9,784 nucleotides of DNA from DATMXP01 sp964460935. Lineage in GTDB: Bacteria; Acidobacteriota; Terriglobia; Terriglobales; Acidobacteriaceae. Where the stretch lies: NCBI GenBank assembly GCA_964460935.1, contig CAYWSM010000223.1, positions 1 through 9,784 of the forward strand. The letters are read 5' to 3'. The notes below the pieces were generated by a model. It searched no databases. It was not told the origin of the DNA and worked only from the letters and a program-made list of their open reading frames with translations. The position numbers were made by a program, and so were the translations under genes. Positions within the stretch are counted from its first letter, which is position 1, and every line of letters starts with the position of its first letter. Positions 1-6,720 of the stretch are shown one piece after another.

Positions 1-581
1 GCGAACTGGAAAAGATTGCTTCTGAATCCGGCGAACTGACAGAGGAAGCCCTAAGCGTTCTGCACCGCGAGATCTCGAAGCGCAATCTGCGCGATCCAAA
101 GATCGAAGGTTCTCAGCCGCAGCCCCAGGTATTTATCGAACCCGAATTCCAGGAGTGGGTACACCTTCAGCACTATCGCGATCTCGCACAAGCTGACATC
201 GCCAGGAGTGCGCTGGAGTCTGCCGGCATCACCTCCATGCTCGTGGACGACAATATCCTCCGCATGGACTGGTTTTATTCCAATGCTATTGGTGGCGTGA
301 AGCTGAAGGTCAAACCCGAGGATTCCGCCGACGCGCTGCAAGTTCTGCAGGAATCAATTCCTGCGGAATTCACCTACGACGAGACATCCCGCTTCGAGCA
401 GCCCAAGTGTCCTCGTTGCAACTCTCTCGACATCTCCTTTGAATCCTTAAATAAGCCATTCGCCTATTTGACGATGTGGCTCGGATTTCCTCTTCCCCTC
501 CGCTCCGAGAAGTGGGTTTGTAACTCCTGCGGTGCACGGTGGGTCGAAGAAGAGGACCAGACAGAACAGTTGGGATCGTAG
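1..581 (+). CDS. DUF2007-family protein with C-terminal zinc ribbon (5' partial)
   Basis: The reading frame is open from position 3 (the first two bases belong to a cut codon) to the TAG ending at 581, giving 192 visible residues. The start lies outside the window. Visible residues about 3-30 form a charged helical segment. Residues about 52-122 match the DUF2007 pattern (putative signal-transducing domain): an aromatic/hydrophobic first strand, a helix ending in an AGI turn, and a GGVKLKV strand followed by a DSADAL helix. The tail carries two cysteine pairs, CPRC (visible 136-139) and CNSC (173-176), separated by a hydrophobic stretch (FAYLTMWLGFPLPL), consistent with a zinc ribbon with an inserted apolar hairpin. 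The molecular role of DUF2007 proteins is unknown. The phosphatase gene follows 82 bp later on the same strand, so co-transcription is possible but not shown. Confidence 0.85.
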   Translation, partial: ELEKIASESGELTEEALSVLHREISKRNLRDPKIEGSQPQPQVFIEPEFQEWVHLQHYRDLAQADIARSALESAGITSMLVDDNILRMDWFYSNAIGGVKLKVKPEDSADALQVLQESIPAEFTYDETSRFEQPKCPRCNSLDISFESLNKPFAYLTMWLGFPLPLRSEKWVCNSCGARWVEEEDQTEQLGS

Positions 582-611
582 CTCACAAATACCCTCGAAT
601 GTCCCTTCAGT

Positions 612-629
612 AATGCAATACATTGCATT
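612..629. promoter_or_regulatory. 18-bp perfect palindrome upstream of the phosphatase gene
   Basis: AATGCAATACATTGCATT is an 8-2-8 perfect inverted repeat between the DUF2007 stop (581) and the phosphatase ATG (664). It ends 34 bp before the ATG, a typical operator distance. I see no convincing sigma-70 hexamer pair next to it. It could be a dimeric repressor/activator site or a small RNA hairpin; the binding factor is unknown. Confidence 0.4.
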
Positions 630-663
630 GATGGCTCTTTCACCCGATCCCAACAGAGGAAAC

Positions 664-1353
664 ATGACAATTCAGCGCTTATGCCTGCTCCTGATTCTCT
701 TCTGCCACACGCTGCTAGCGCAGCAAACGGTAGTAACGGTGCCGGATGAGCCGGCCAATCTGGACCAAATCAAGCAGCAGATGAAGCACTACCAGTCCTG
801 CCAGGAGTCAAATTGCTATGAGCCGCAACTACAACGGCAAGCGGATGTCGCAATCAACTTCCTGCGACAGAGCGTGGCTAGTTCCAAACCTGGAGACAAG
901 CTCGCCATTGTGCTGGACATCGATGAGACTTCCCTTTCCAACTGGGCGGTGGAGATGCACGATGACTTCGCCTATATTCCCTCCGACTCCAACTGGTGTG
1001 TCGCGCTTCGCTGTGGAAAGGTGATCGCCTCAACGTTGCGAATATTCCACGAAGCCGAGAAGAACAACGTGGCGGTATTTTTCATTACCGGACGCCCGGA
1101 GTCGCAACGCGCCGACACCGAAGCCAATTTGAAAGCTGAGGGATACGACCAATGGGCAGGATTGTATTTGCGGCCCGAGGATCACCCCAAGATGCAGACC
1201 GTCACAGAATTCAAGTCAGGCGATCGCGCCAGGATTGTCGCAAACGGCTACCGAATCGTTCTCAATGTGGGAGACCAACTAAGTGACTTGGCAGGAGCTC
1301 CGCAGGCGGATCACTCAGTAAAACTGCCGAACCCTTTTTATTTCATACCGTGA
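664..1353 (+). CDS. Exported HAD-superfamily acid phosphatase (class B / HAD-IIIB type)
   Basis: The product is 229 residues, a predicted exported phosphomonoesterase of the PF03767-like HAD family. Residues 1-19 are a signal peptide (basic start, apolar core, cut after TLLA). There is no lipobox Cys, so a soluble periplasmic protein is expected. HAD motif I is VLDIDET with D85 as nucleophile and D87 as acid/base. Motif II is FITGRPE (T142 region). A candidate motif III lysine is K184, and the acidic motif IV is GDQLSDL (203-209). C46/C51 and C112/C117 could form disulfides in the periplasm. The start at 664 is chosen because an AGAGGA ribosome site lies just upstream and the signal peptide begins there. 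The frame is open further upstream (an ATG at 532), but that would bury the signal peptide behind about 44 residues overlapping the previous gene. Substrate specificity cannot be read from sequence; nucleotide or organic phosphate scavenging is the usual role. Confidence 0.9.
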   Translation: MTIQRLCLLLILFCHTLLAQQTVVTVPDEPANLDQIKQQMKHYQSCQESNCYEPQLQRQADVAINFLRQSVASSKPGDKLAIVLDIDETSLSNWAVEMHDDFAYIPSDSNWCVALRCGKVIASTLRIFHEAEKNNVAVFFITGRPESQRADTEANLKAEGYDQWAGLYLRPEDHPKMQTVTEFKSGDRARIVANGYRIVLNVGDQLSDLAGAPQADHSVKLPNPFYFIP

Positions 1354-1376
1354 TGGCAGCAGGACAGTTGTGGAGT

Positions 1377-1394
1377 CCGGTCGCCCTCGACCGG
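1377..1394. repeat. Short GC-rich hairpin between convergent genes
   Basis: CCGGTCG-ccct-CGACCGG is a perfect 7-bp stem with a 4-nt loop, in the 103-bp gap between the phosphatase stop and the stop of the convergent channel gene. The plus-strand sequence after it is only mildly T-rich (atccttttct), so it is a weak intrinsic terminator at best. It may instead be one of several short intergenic palindromes in this genome (compare 2901-2916 and 6721-6750). Confidence 0.45.
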
Positions 1395-1456
1395 CGTCGT
1401 ATCCTTTTCTACTTCTTCCCTCCGTGATCTCCGTGCCTTCGTCCTCCGTATTTTCT

Positions 1457-2287
1457 TTACCTCGACTTCGCCCCCCGGAATCCATGCTCGAAGCTCAAAT
1501 AGAAGATCATCCCCTTATCGCCCGCCGACGGGCCCACGCCCACCGGCACTCCAACTCCCGGCACAATCTGTAAGCCTGATTTGAAGTTGTATGCCCACCG
1601 CACGCCCGGATTAACGAAAAATGTCTGCTCCCTTTCCGTCATTCCCGGTCCTGTAACGATTGTGTTCGAACTCCATACCCACTCGCACAACACATTGAAT
1701 CGCGGATTCGCCAGGAACACCGTCGATTGCCCCAGGTTCGGATTCACCACTGCCGCCTTCTGATGCGCATCGTTCTGAGCCGACGGAATCCATGTCAGCC
1801 CTGCATTCCAGTGCGTCACGAACCTTTTCCCGTGCGTAATGCTGACCGGCACGTTCGTCTGCAACCCCCAGCCGCCAAATCCCCGCCCCAGAGTGCTGTC
1901 TCCTGTTGGCAACAGCATGCTGAGCCGCGGCGCTACCGCGACGTGTGCCTCGCCATCTCCAACCAGTTGATAGCGGTAGTTGAGTGCCGTATCTCCCCAA
2001 CTTGTTCCCGACCCCAGATACGCCCCCGAATGTGATAGCGCTGCCGTTACGCTCAACTGATGCCTTAGCGTGCGCAGCGGCCATTCGTCTGTCTGCGTGT
2101 ACAGCAGGTCGCCCGTGCTCAGTTTCTGCACGAAACTGATGTGCTGAATCACCCCGTCTTCCTGGTTGTATGCTTCTTCCACCAAAAAGCTGTTGTCCTG
2201 GATCGGCCCGCTCTGCGCCGCACAATCCGCCACGATTGCCGAAATTACCACCCCAACGAAAACCACGGTTCGAAGAAAACTCCCCAT
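1457..2287 (-). CDS. Outer-membrane beta-barrel channel, phenol MetA-pathway type (PF13557-like)
   Basis: The product is 276 residues. Residues 1-24 are a signal peptide (apolar segment VVFVGVVISAIVA, cut near CAA|QS; D21 before C22 argues against a lipoprotein). The mature part shows the alternating strands of an outer-membrane barrel and landmarks of the 'putative MetA-pathway of phenol degradation' transporters: WGDTALNYRYQL (97-108), the PRLSMLLPTGD strand/turn (120-130), a G-rich LGRGFGGWGLQ turn, and an aromatic strand near the end (IFYLSFEHGF). The N-terminal EEAYNQEDGVIQH motif is one I associate with acidobacterial members. The start at 2287 is supported by GGAG five bases upstream and by the signal peptide. 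The frame runs upstream to 2425, but that stretch holds the control elements described separately. The name of the family is historical, and the solute is unknown. The upstream sites suggest carbon and metal control rather than phenol use. Confidence 0.8.
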   Translation of the reverse strand: MGSFLRTVVFVGVVISAIVADCAAQSGPIQDNSFLVEEAYNQEDGVIQHISFVQKLSTGDLLYTQTDEWPLRTLRHQLSVTAALSHSGAYLGSGTSWGDTALNYRYQLVGDGEAHVAVAPRLSMLLPTGDSTLGRGFGGWGLQTNVPVSITHGKRFVTHWNAGLTWIPSAQNDAHQKAAVVNPNLGQSTVFLANPRFNVLCEWVWSSNTIVTGPGMTEREQTFFVNPGVRWAYNFKSGLQIVPGVGVPVGVGPSAGDKGMIFYLSFEHGFRGAKSR

Positions 2288-2300
2288 CAGGACTCCGCAT

Positions 2301-2327
2301 TGAAAATGATTATGAATGTCATTTTCA
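2301..2327. promoter_or_regulatory. Fur-like palindrome over the channel gene's candidate transcription start
   Basis: TGAAAATGA-N9-TCATTTTCA is a perfect 9-bp inverted repeat 14 bp before the ATG at 2287. Its core TGATTATGAATGTCA (2307-2321) matches the 7-1-7 Fur consensus TGATAATNATTATCA at 11 of 14 defined positions. A CATAAT -10-like hexamer on the minus strand (2332-2327) abuts it, so a bound repressor would cover the start region. Seen: the dyad and its position. Inferred: binding by a Fur/Zur/Mur-type regulator. Confidence 0.5.
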
Positions 2328-2353
2328 TTATGGCGGCGCGCCGGGAATTTCCA

Positions 2354-2369
2354 TGTGACTGAAATCACG
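2354..2369 (-). promoter_or_regulatory. CRP/FNR-superfamily-like site at -41.5 of the channel promoter
   Basis: TGTGACTGAAATCACG matches TGTGA-N6-TCACA at 9 of 10 defined positions. If the CATAAT at 2332-2327 is the -10 (start at about 2320 on the minus strand), the site is centred at 2361.5, exactly -41.5, the class II position for CRP-type activators. The -35 region is poor (CATGGA), as expected for an activator-dependent promoter. Its right half also forms a second inverted repeat, AATCAC-N8-GTGATT (2363-2382). Confidence 0.45.
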
Positions 2370-2709
2370 CTTTTGGGTGATTCCGGCTGGCCCAGCGCCT
2401 TCGAATTCTTCGCCCTATGCATCACGATCGACCGGCACGAACCCTGCGAGATCGGACCAAACCGTCACCGCCGGGGCAGCCTGCTGCTTGTATTATCGTC
2501 CATGTCCGGAGGTCGCTTTATGCAAGCACGCCTCTTTTGTTAACGAATGAATCGATACCGAATAGGAAGTAGGCTATACATTCGACGTTGCCACTACATT
2601 GCCGAATGTGGAGACACGTGTATTCTCCCCACCTCTGCGATCTCTGTGTTAGTCCGGCTTGAGACCATTTCCCGTCAAGCTGTCCAAATCAGCAACTGGA
2701 TTGCCCAGT

Positions 2710-2741
2710 CAGATACTCAGATATTCAGCTATCCAGATAAC
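2710..2741. repeat. Four imperfect 8-bp tandem repeats (CAGATAYY type)
   Basis: CAGATACT, CAGATATT, CAGCTATC and CAGATAAC follow each other without gaps. This is a short minisatellite in non-coding DNA, so the copy number may vary between strains. No function is apparent. Confidence 0.75.
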
Positions 2742-2900
2742 CTGATTTTTTCGAGAATTTCTGTCAACTGCCGCAAAGTGTCAAAACTTCACCTAAATTA
2801 TTCGTTACAAAGAAAATATAAATTTCGTGTTTTTGGCAGTGAAACCTCTTCCCCGCGCACATAATTAAGATAGTGGGATAGAAGCCGAATCTTGTGTGGT

Positions 2901-2916
2901 GCGGACACTTGTCCGC
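2901..2916. repeat. 16-bp GC-rich palindrome
   Basis: GCGGACACTTGTCCGC is a perfect inverted repeat (7-2-7) standing out in AT-rich non-coding DNA. It resembles the palindrome at 6721-6750 in carrying GGACA...TGTCC arms, which suggests a small dispersed element rather than a terminator (no T tract on either strand). Confidence 0.5.
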
Positions 2917-3052
2917 TTCCCGTACGTTCACGCCTCAGAAATTCAGAAAGAGGAGTAATAGTTATTGCCCTTTAACTTTTCATTGTAAGTAGCTGAAATA
3001 AAAAGCGTAACAATCGAGATAAAGCTAAATTACTTGTTTTGTTAGGTCGGTT

Positions 3053-3331
3053 GGATGAGTGCCTCGTAACTATTTTGTTTTCATAGATCAGTTACACCCA
3101 TGGGAGGGCATCCGTGAGATTGGAGCGGCAGCCACTCACGGTCGTTGCTTGGCACTCTTTGAGCAAGCCAGATTTCGACTAAGTGCCACAGGCTCAATAT
3201 TTTGAGTGATAACTCGTTTGTTTTCACGATGATTGCCCCAAAATATGGGTCTAAGTGCTTGATTCCATGGATCGAGGGGGGATAGGGGGTATGTCAAAAC
3301 TGCGAATCTGAGAATCATCCTCACTGACATA
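3053..3331 (+). promoter_or_regulatory. Candidate structured leader RNA upstream of ribBA
   Basis: A run of inverted repeats precedes the riboflavin gene. GGATG (3053-3057) pairs with CATCC (3109-3113) around GTAACT (3066-3071)/AGTTAC (3090-3095). CCGTGAG (3112-3118) pairs with CTCACGG (3135-3141), with an inner TGG/CCA. TGGCACT (3150-3156) pairs with AGTGCCA (3182-3188). CTCAA (3193-3197) pairs with TTGAG (3202-3206). TATGTCA (3290-3296) pairs with TGACATA (3325-3331). The conserved blocks of the FMN riboswitch are not present, so this is not a recognisable RFN element. Whether it is transcribed, and as leader or independent RNA, is unknown. Confidence 0.3.
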
Positions 3332-3379
3332 TTCCAACTCTCAAATCACAAATTGCTAGAATCACTTTTGGCCGACCCT

Positions 3380-4543
3380 ATGTCACCATCTAGCGCTTTT
3401 ACCGATGTCCCTACCGCGCTCGAAGAAATTCGCGCCGGACGCATGATCGTCCTCGTCGATGACGAGGACCGCGAGAATGAAGGCGACCTGACCATGGCCG
3501 CCGAAAAGGTCACGCCCGAGCTGATCAACTTCATGGCTAAGTACGGCCGGGGCCTCATCTGCCTGCCTCTGACCGAAGAGCGCTGCGACCAGCTCCGCCT
3601 CGGCCCCATGTCGGCCGAGAACACGGCCACTTTTGGCACCGCCTTCTGCGAGGCCATCGACGCCCGCGAAGGCGTCACCACCGGCATCTCCGCTTACGAC
3701 CGCGCGCACACGATCGAGGTTGCAATCGACCCGGCGACACGGCCCAGCGACCTCGCTCGTCCCGGCCACGTCTTCCCTCTCCGAGCGAAAAAAGGCGGCG
3801 TGCTCGTTCGCGCCGGACAAACCGAAGGCGCCGTCGATCTCGCGCGCCTTGCCGGCATGGTCCCCGCCGGAATCATCTGCGAAGTCATGAACGAAGATGG
3901 CACCATGGCCCGCGTGCCGGATCTGATCAAGTTTTGCGAACAGCACAGCCTGAAAATGCTGACGGTCGCCGAACTGATCCGCTACCGCATGGCGCACGAG
4001 CGCTACATTCGGCGGATCGGCGAAGCGATGCTGCCAACCAAGTACGGCGAGTTCCGCATGATTGCCTACCAGAGCGACATCAATGGCGAAGAGCGACACG
4101 TCGCCATGGTCCGCGGCGACATCACCGGCGAAGAGCCGGTGCTCGTCCGTATGCACTCCCACTGCCTCGTTGGCGACGTCTTCGGCGCTACCTGGTGCGA
4201 GTGCCACGAATCGCTCGATCGCGCAATGAGGATGATCGCGGAAAAAGATCGCGGCGCAATCATCTACCTCCACCAGGGATCGAAGGGTTTCAGCGTTGAA
4301 AAACTGGGTGAGCGCGACGTGCTCACGTTCCACAAGGAACGCCGCCTGCCGGCAATTCCTTCCAACCAGCGTGCGATCCAGCGCGAAGTCGGCATTGGCG
4401 CGCAGATTCTCAGCGATCTCGGACTACATCGCATCCGTCTGCTGACGAATCATCCGCGCCGCGTTGCTGGCCTTGAGGGCTTCAACATCGAGATTTTCGA
4501 GCAGATTTCGCTGCGAACGCCGAGCGTTTCGGTCGTCAAGTAA
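3380..4543 (+). CDS. ribBA: 3,4-dihydroxy-2-butanone-4-phosphate synthase fused to a degenerate GTP cyclohydrolase II-like domain
   Basis: The product is 387 residues and cytosolic. The N-terminal half (about 1-203) is a complete RibB, which converts ribulose 5-phosphate to the four-carbon riboflavin precursor. It has DDEDRENEGDL (27-37, acidic metal site), RPGHVFPLRA (127-136, metal-binding H130), TEGAVDLARLAG (148-159) and a catalytic-type acid in ICEVMNEDG (E168). The C-terminal half (about 214-378) has the GTP cyclohydrolase II fold pattern and keeps the zinc cysteines C262, C273 and C275. The usual RQEGRGIGL loop, however, reads HQGSKGFSV (298-306), the catalytic Tyr is not found, and the Asp two before the retained Arg (R335) is Ile. 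It therefore probably lacks RibA activity, like the RibBX variants described in Proteobacteria. ATG 3380 is chosen because family homology begins there. TTG 3353 would add nine residues. Neither start has a strong Shine-Dalgarno. The convergent gene ends 9 bp after the stop. Confidence 0.9.
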   Translation: MSPSSAFTDVPTALEEIRAGRMIVLVDDEDRENEGDLTMAAEKVTPELINFMAKYGRGLICLPLTEERCDQLRLGPMSAENTATFGTAFCEAIDAREGVTTGISAYDRAHTIEVAIDPATRPSDLARPGHVFPLRAKKGGVLVRAGQTEGAVDLARLAGMVPAGIICEVMNEDGTMARVPDLIKFCEQHSLKMLTVAELIRYRMAHERYIRRIGEAMLPTKYGEFRMIAYQSDINGEERHVAMVRGDITGEEPVLVRMHSHCLVGDVFGATWCECHESLDRAMRMIAEKDRGAIIYLHQGSKGFSVEKLGERDVLTFHKERRLPAIPSNQRAIQREVGIGAQILSDLGLHRIRLLTNHPRRVAGLEGFNIEIFEQISLRTPSVSVVK

Positions 4544-4552
4544 GGCGTTCGA

Positions 4553-6607
4553 TCACGGCACCGTTACAGTTGTCTGCGTGCTCGCTCCCGCTCCAAGCTG
4601 GTCGATAACCGCTGCGTCAACGGTCCATGTTCCGGCATGCGGCAGAATGTGTACCGCGCCGAACGTTTTGCTGCTGAATCCGTCTCCGAACCCGATGTTC
4701 TCCTCAAGGATGAACCCATTCGGTGAGAACGAATTCGCTGTGCACGCCAGCACCGCCAGCGGCGAAACCTTCGGGAACGGCACGACAGTCAACACCGCCG
4801 TCGGAGGAATATCCTGTGGTTCCGCGTTGACCGCAAACTGCGTGCTCTGCTCTGCGCCGCGCGCGTCCCACGCGACCACGGTGATTCGCGGATTGCCTTT
4901 GAAGACCTTGAGCGGCGTGTTGATGAAATCGCGATCCGTCAGATACGCCAACTGGTCGTTGATGTAAACCGCCATCGCCGAGATCGGGGCGGACGAGTTG
5001 GCGCTGATCACAAATGGATTCGGATAGTTCTGCACTGCGCCATTGCTCGGCGTAGTTACGGTAATTCCCTGCGCGCTCGGCTTGGCCGTGATCAGCCGTT
5101 CCGACGAGTTGAACGCGCCGAGGTTGTCCCACGCGGTTGTCCGAATGCGGTACTCGCCGATGTTCTGGTACGTGTGCGTTGCGTTGGGTCCAGTTACGAC
5201 CGTTCCATCGCCGAAATCGATCTGCGTTCCGGTCACGACGCCGTCGGGATCGGTGGATCCGCTGAGGTTGACACTTACGGTCATTCCGCCGCTGGTGTCA
5301 ACGTTGGTGACCAGCGTTGGACTCTGGTCGCTTGTTCGATAACCCATAGCCGGCGAAATGTGGTTGATGATCGACGGCTTTCCAACGGCCTGAACGTACA
5401 GAACGTAATTGCCGGGATTAAGTCCGAACGTGCCCATGTTGATCGCATGTTGCGTAACCGGCAAATCGGCCAGATCCATCAAGTTCTGGCCGTCCGTGGA
5501 GATATAAACCGTGTAATGATCGACAGCATTTTCGTTCCCGGTGACATTCCATGTCAGCCAGCCACCGACCATCGCCGGAGAAACCGAAACGCAGTCATCC
5601 ACTCCGCTCTCGATCTCCGTTCCCTCTTCATAGTCGTTCCAGGTAACAATCTGAACCGCAGGAAGCTGATTGCCCGCGGAATAGAACTGGTCGATTTGGC
5701 CGAAGGTGTCGAGCCAGGTCTGTCCGCAGTGCTGGCTGATGACGCGATTCGTGCTCCAGATCGCGGAGACATCGTTGAAGCCTTTATATGTCGATCCAAA
5801 CGACGGCTGTTGCGCCTTCCCAACTGCTGCAGCGTAAAACTGCTGCTGCGCTGACAGTTGTTCGTCGAATGGATTCAGGCTGGCGATTTGTATCCACTGA
5901 TAGGCTCCATTCGATTGTGGCGTTTCGGTAAATCCGCCCGGACCTTGGAACAAGAAGATCGGATTTCCCGGAACGGAGGCACGAACTTGATCCCAGTCGA
6001 TATACCAAGTTTCCGTGCCGAACATGAAAACCACAGGACGACCATCGATCTTGGAGTACGCCGGTGAGTTCATGTACTGGTTGTAGCCTTGCGTAAGATC
6101 GCGAATCGCTTGCGTCGTAACGTCGCAGTTATTCTGCCGTGCCGCGTTGAAGAGCGCTCCACCGTCATACATGAGAGCAAACTCGAATCCCGAATGCGCT
6201 TCGGCTTGCGCGCGCATCTGTTGCGTGGCCGAGTTGATGAACGGATCCGACATGCCGTACCAATCGACAATCGCACCCTGAATGCCGCGGCTGATCATGT
6301 CTTCCACCTGACGCTTCACTTGCGCTGGATCGGCGGAGTTATATCCGACGGAAATGTGGCTCTGCGTGCCGAACCATGACTGAAAGGCCGCGTAGATTTT
6401 GGTGGTCGATCCCGGATACAACAGGTTGCGAATCGGAAGTTTGCTCACGTTGTATCCGCCGATGTTGCCGTTGGGAAGTCCGGCGATGTTCGAACTGGTG
6501 TTCGCCGCCGTCTGCGCCTGCAAAGTTGTCGTGGGAACGATGTTGGTTGCCGCGAACGAAGGGATGGCGGCACAGAGAATCAAAGTGATCGCGAAACGAG
6601 ACAGCAC
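4553..6607 (-). CDS. Secreted multidomain GH71/GH99-like glycoside hydrolase with Ig/PKD modules
   Basis: The product is 684 residues. Residues 1-19 are a signal peptide (cut near SFA|ATN), so it is exported. Residues about 60-335 resemble the GH71/GH99-like TIM barrels of alpha-mannan/alpha-glucan enzymes: YAAFQSWFG (72-80), a GYNSADP...RQVEDMISRGIQGAIVDWYG-type strand-helix-strand (88-118), DGRPVVFMFG (188-197), and the terminal QIVTWNDYEEGTEIE (319-333). The last of these contains the acids I would test as catalytic. It is followed by a fibronectin/Ig-like module (about 345-425), a PKD domain (about 430-508; FGDGT at 465-469 with the HTYQNIGEYRI ending), an Ig-like module (about 513-595), and a final PKD-like module (about 600-684; GFGDGF). 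The start is GTG at 6607 with a perfect GGAGG six bases upstream, and the signal peptide begins there. The substrate is unknown; degradation of fungal or bacterial cell-wall polysaccharide is plausible. It is a single-gene unit. Confidence 0.8.
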   Translation of the reverse strand: MLSRFAITLILCAAIPSFAATNIVPTTTLQAQTAANTSSNIAGLPNGNIGGYNVSKLPIRNLLYPGSTTKIYAAFQSWFGTQSHISVGYNSADPAQVKRQVEDMISRGIQGAIVDWYGMSDPFINSATQQMRAQAEAHSGFEFALMYDGGALFNAARQNNCDVTTQAIRDLTQGYNQYMNSPAYSKIDGRPVVFMFGTETWYIDWDQVRASVPGNPIFLFQGPGGFTETPQSNGAYQWIQIASLNPFDEQLSAQQQFYAAAVGKAQQPSFGSTYKGFNDVSAIWSTNRVISQHCGQTWLDTFGQIDQFYSAGNQLPAVQIVTWNDYEEGTEIESGVDDCVSVSPAMVGGWLTWNVTGNENAVDHYTVYISTDGQNLMDLADLPVTQHAINMGTFGLNPGNYVLYVQAVGKPSIINHISPAMGYRTSDQSPTLVTNVDTSGGMTVSVNLSGSTDPDGVVTGTQIDFGDGTVVTGPNATHTYQNIGEYRIRTTAWDNLGAFNSSERLITAKPSAQGITVTTPSNGAVQNYPNPFVISANSSAPISAMAVYINDQLAYLTDRDFINTPLKVFKGNPRITVVAWDARGAEQSTQFAVNAEPQDIPPTAVLTVVPFPKVSPLAVLACTANSFSPNGFILEENIGFGDGFSSKTFGAVHILPHAGTWTVDAAVIDQLGAGASTQTTVTVP

Positions 6608-6682
6608 GGAACACCTCCACCCTCCGCGAACAGCGGAACTCAGGTCAGGAATTCATGGGTTTGGTGCGGTCTAGGATGTTCC
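6608..6682 (-). promoter_or_regulatory. GH gene leader with hairpin and possible Shine-Dalgarno sequestration
   Basis: Read on the minus strand, TCCGC-N5-GCGGA forms a small hairpin right before the ribosome site. Separately, the sequence including the Shine-Dalgarno (complement of 6608-6615) can pair over 8 bases, one of them G-U, with the complement of 6675-6682. The two folds would leave the ribosome site open or closed respectively. Complementarity of this length can arise by chance, so this is tentative. Confidence 0.25.
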
Positions 6683-6720
6683 GCGACAGGGTAGCGTTGC
6701 GCTGGTGCTCACGGTTTTAG

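Larger units (their letters stand above)
2430..3052. other. Gene-free stretch: repeats and hairpins, no convincing gene
   Basis: No frame here shows a recognisable protein. The DNA becomes visibly more AT-rich after about 2700. It contains a candidate 7-codon ORF behind GGAGG (2508-2543), inverted repeats ACATTCG/CGAATGT (2578-2584, 2603-2609) and GCTTGA/TCAAGC (2657-2662, 2675-2680), four imperfect 8-bp tandem units (2710-2741), and a GC-rich palindrome (2901-2916). No tRNA, tmRNA, SRP RNA or RNase P hallmarks were seen. Confidence 0.6.

Noticed and set aside
532..663. Upstream ATG for the phosphatase
   Set aside because: It overlaps the end of the DUF2007 gene, lacks a ribosome site and hides the signal peptide.
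2288..2425. N-terminal extension of the outer-membrane channel (46 more residues)
   Set aside because: It would place the signal peptide internally and put regulatory dyads in coding sequence; the GGAG-ATG at 2287 explains the start better.
2948..2987. Short TTG-initiated ORF (MPFNFSL) behind GAGGAG
   Set aside because: Seven codons with a non-ATG start in AT-rich DNA are easily found by chance, with no supporting neighbour.
2880..3379. FMN riboswitch (RFN element) before ribBA
   Set aside because: I searched for its conserved blocks (GGGGCAGGGTGAAATTCCC, GACCGGCGGT, AAGCCGACGG) and found none.
2430..3379. tRNA, tmRNA, SRP RNA, RNase P RNA or a retron/CRISPR array in the gap
   Set aside because: None of the conserved sequence blocks of these RNAs, no regular repeat-spacer pattern and no reverse transcriptase were seen.
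3383..4333. Long open frame (316 codons) antisense to ribBA
   Set aside because: It mirrors the GC-rich codon structure of ribBA, shows no domain, and overlaps an unambiguous enzyme.
5174..5854. 226-codon plus-strand frame inside the GH-like gene
   Set aside because: Low-complexity, Arg/Asp-rich translation without motifs, antisense to a clear secreted enzyme.
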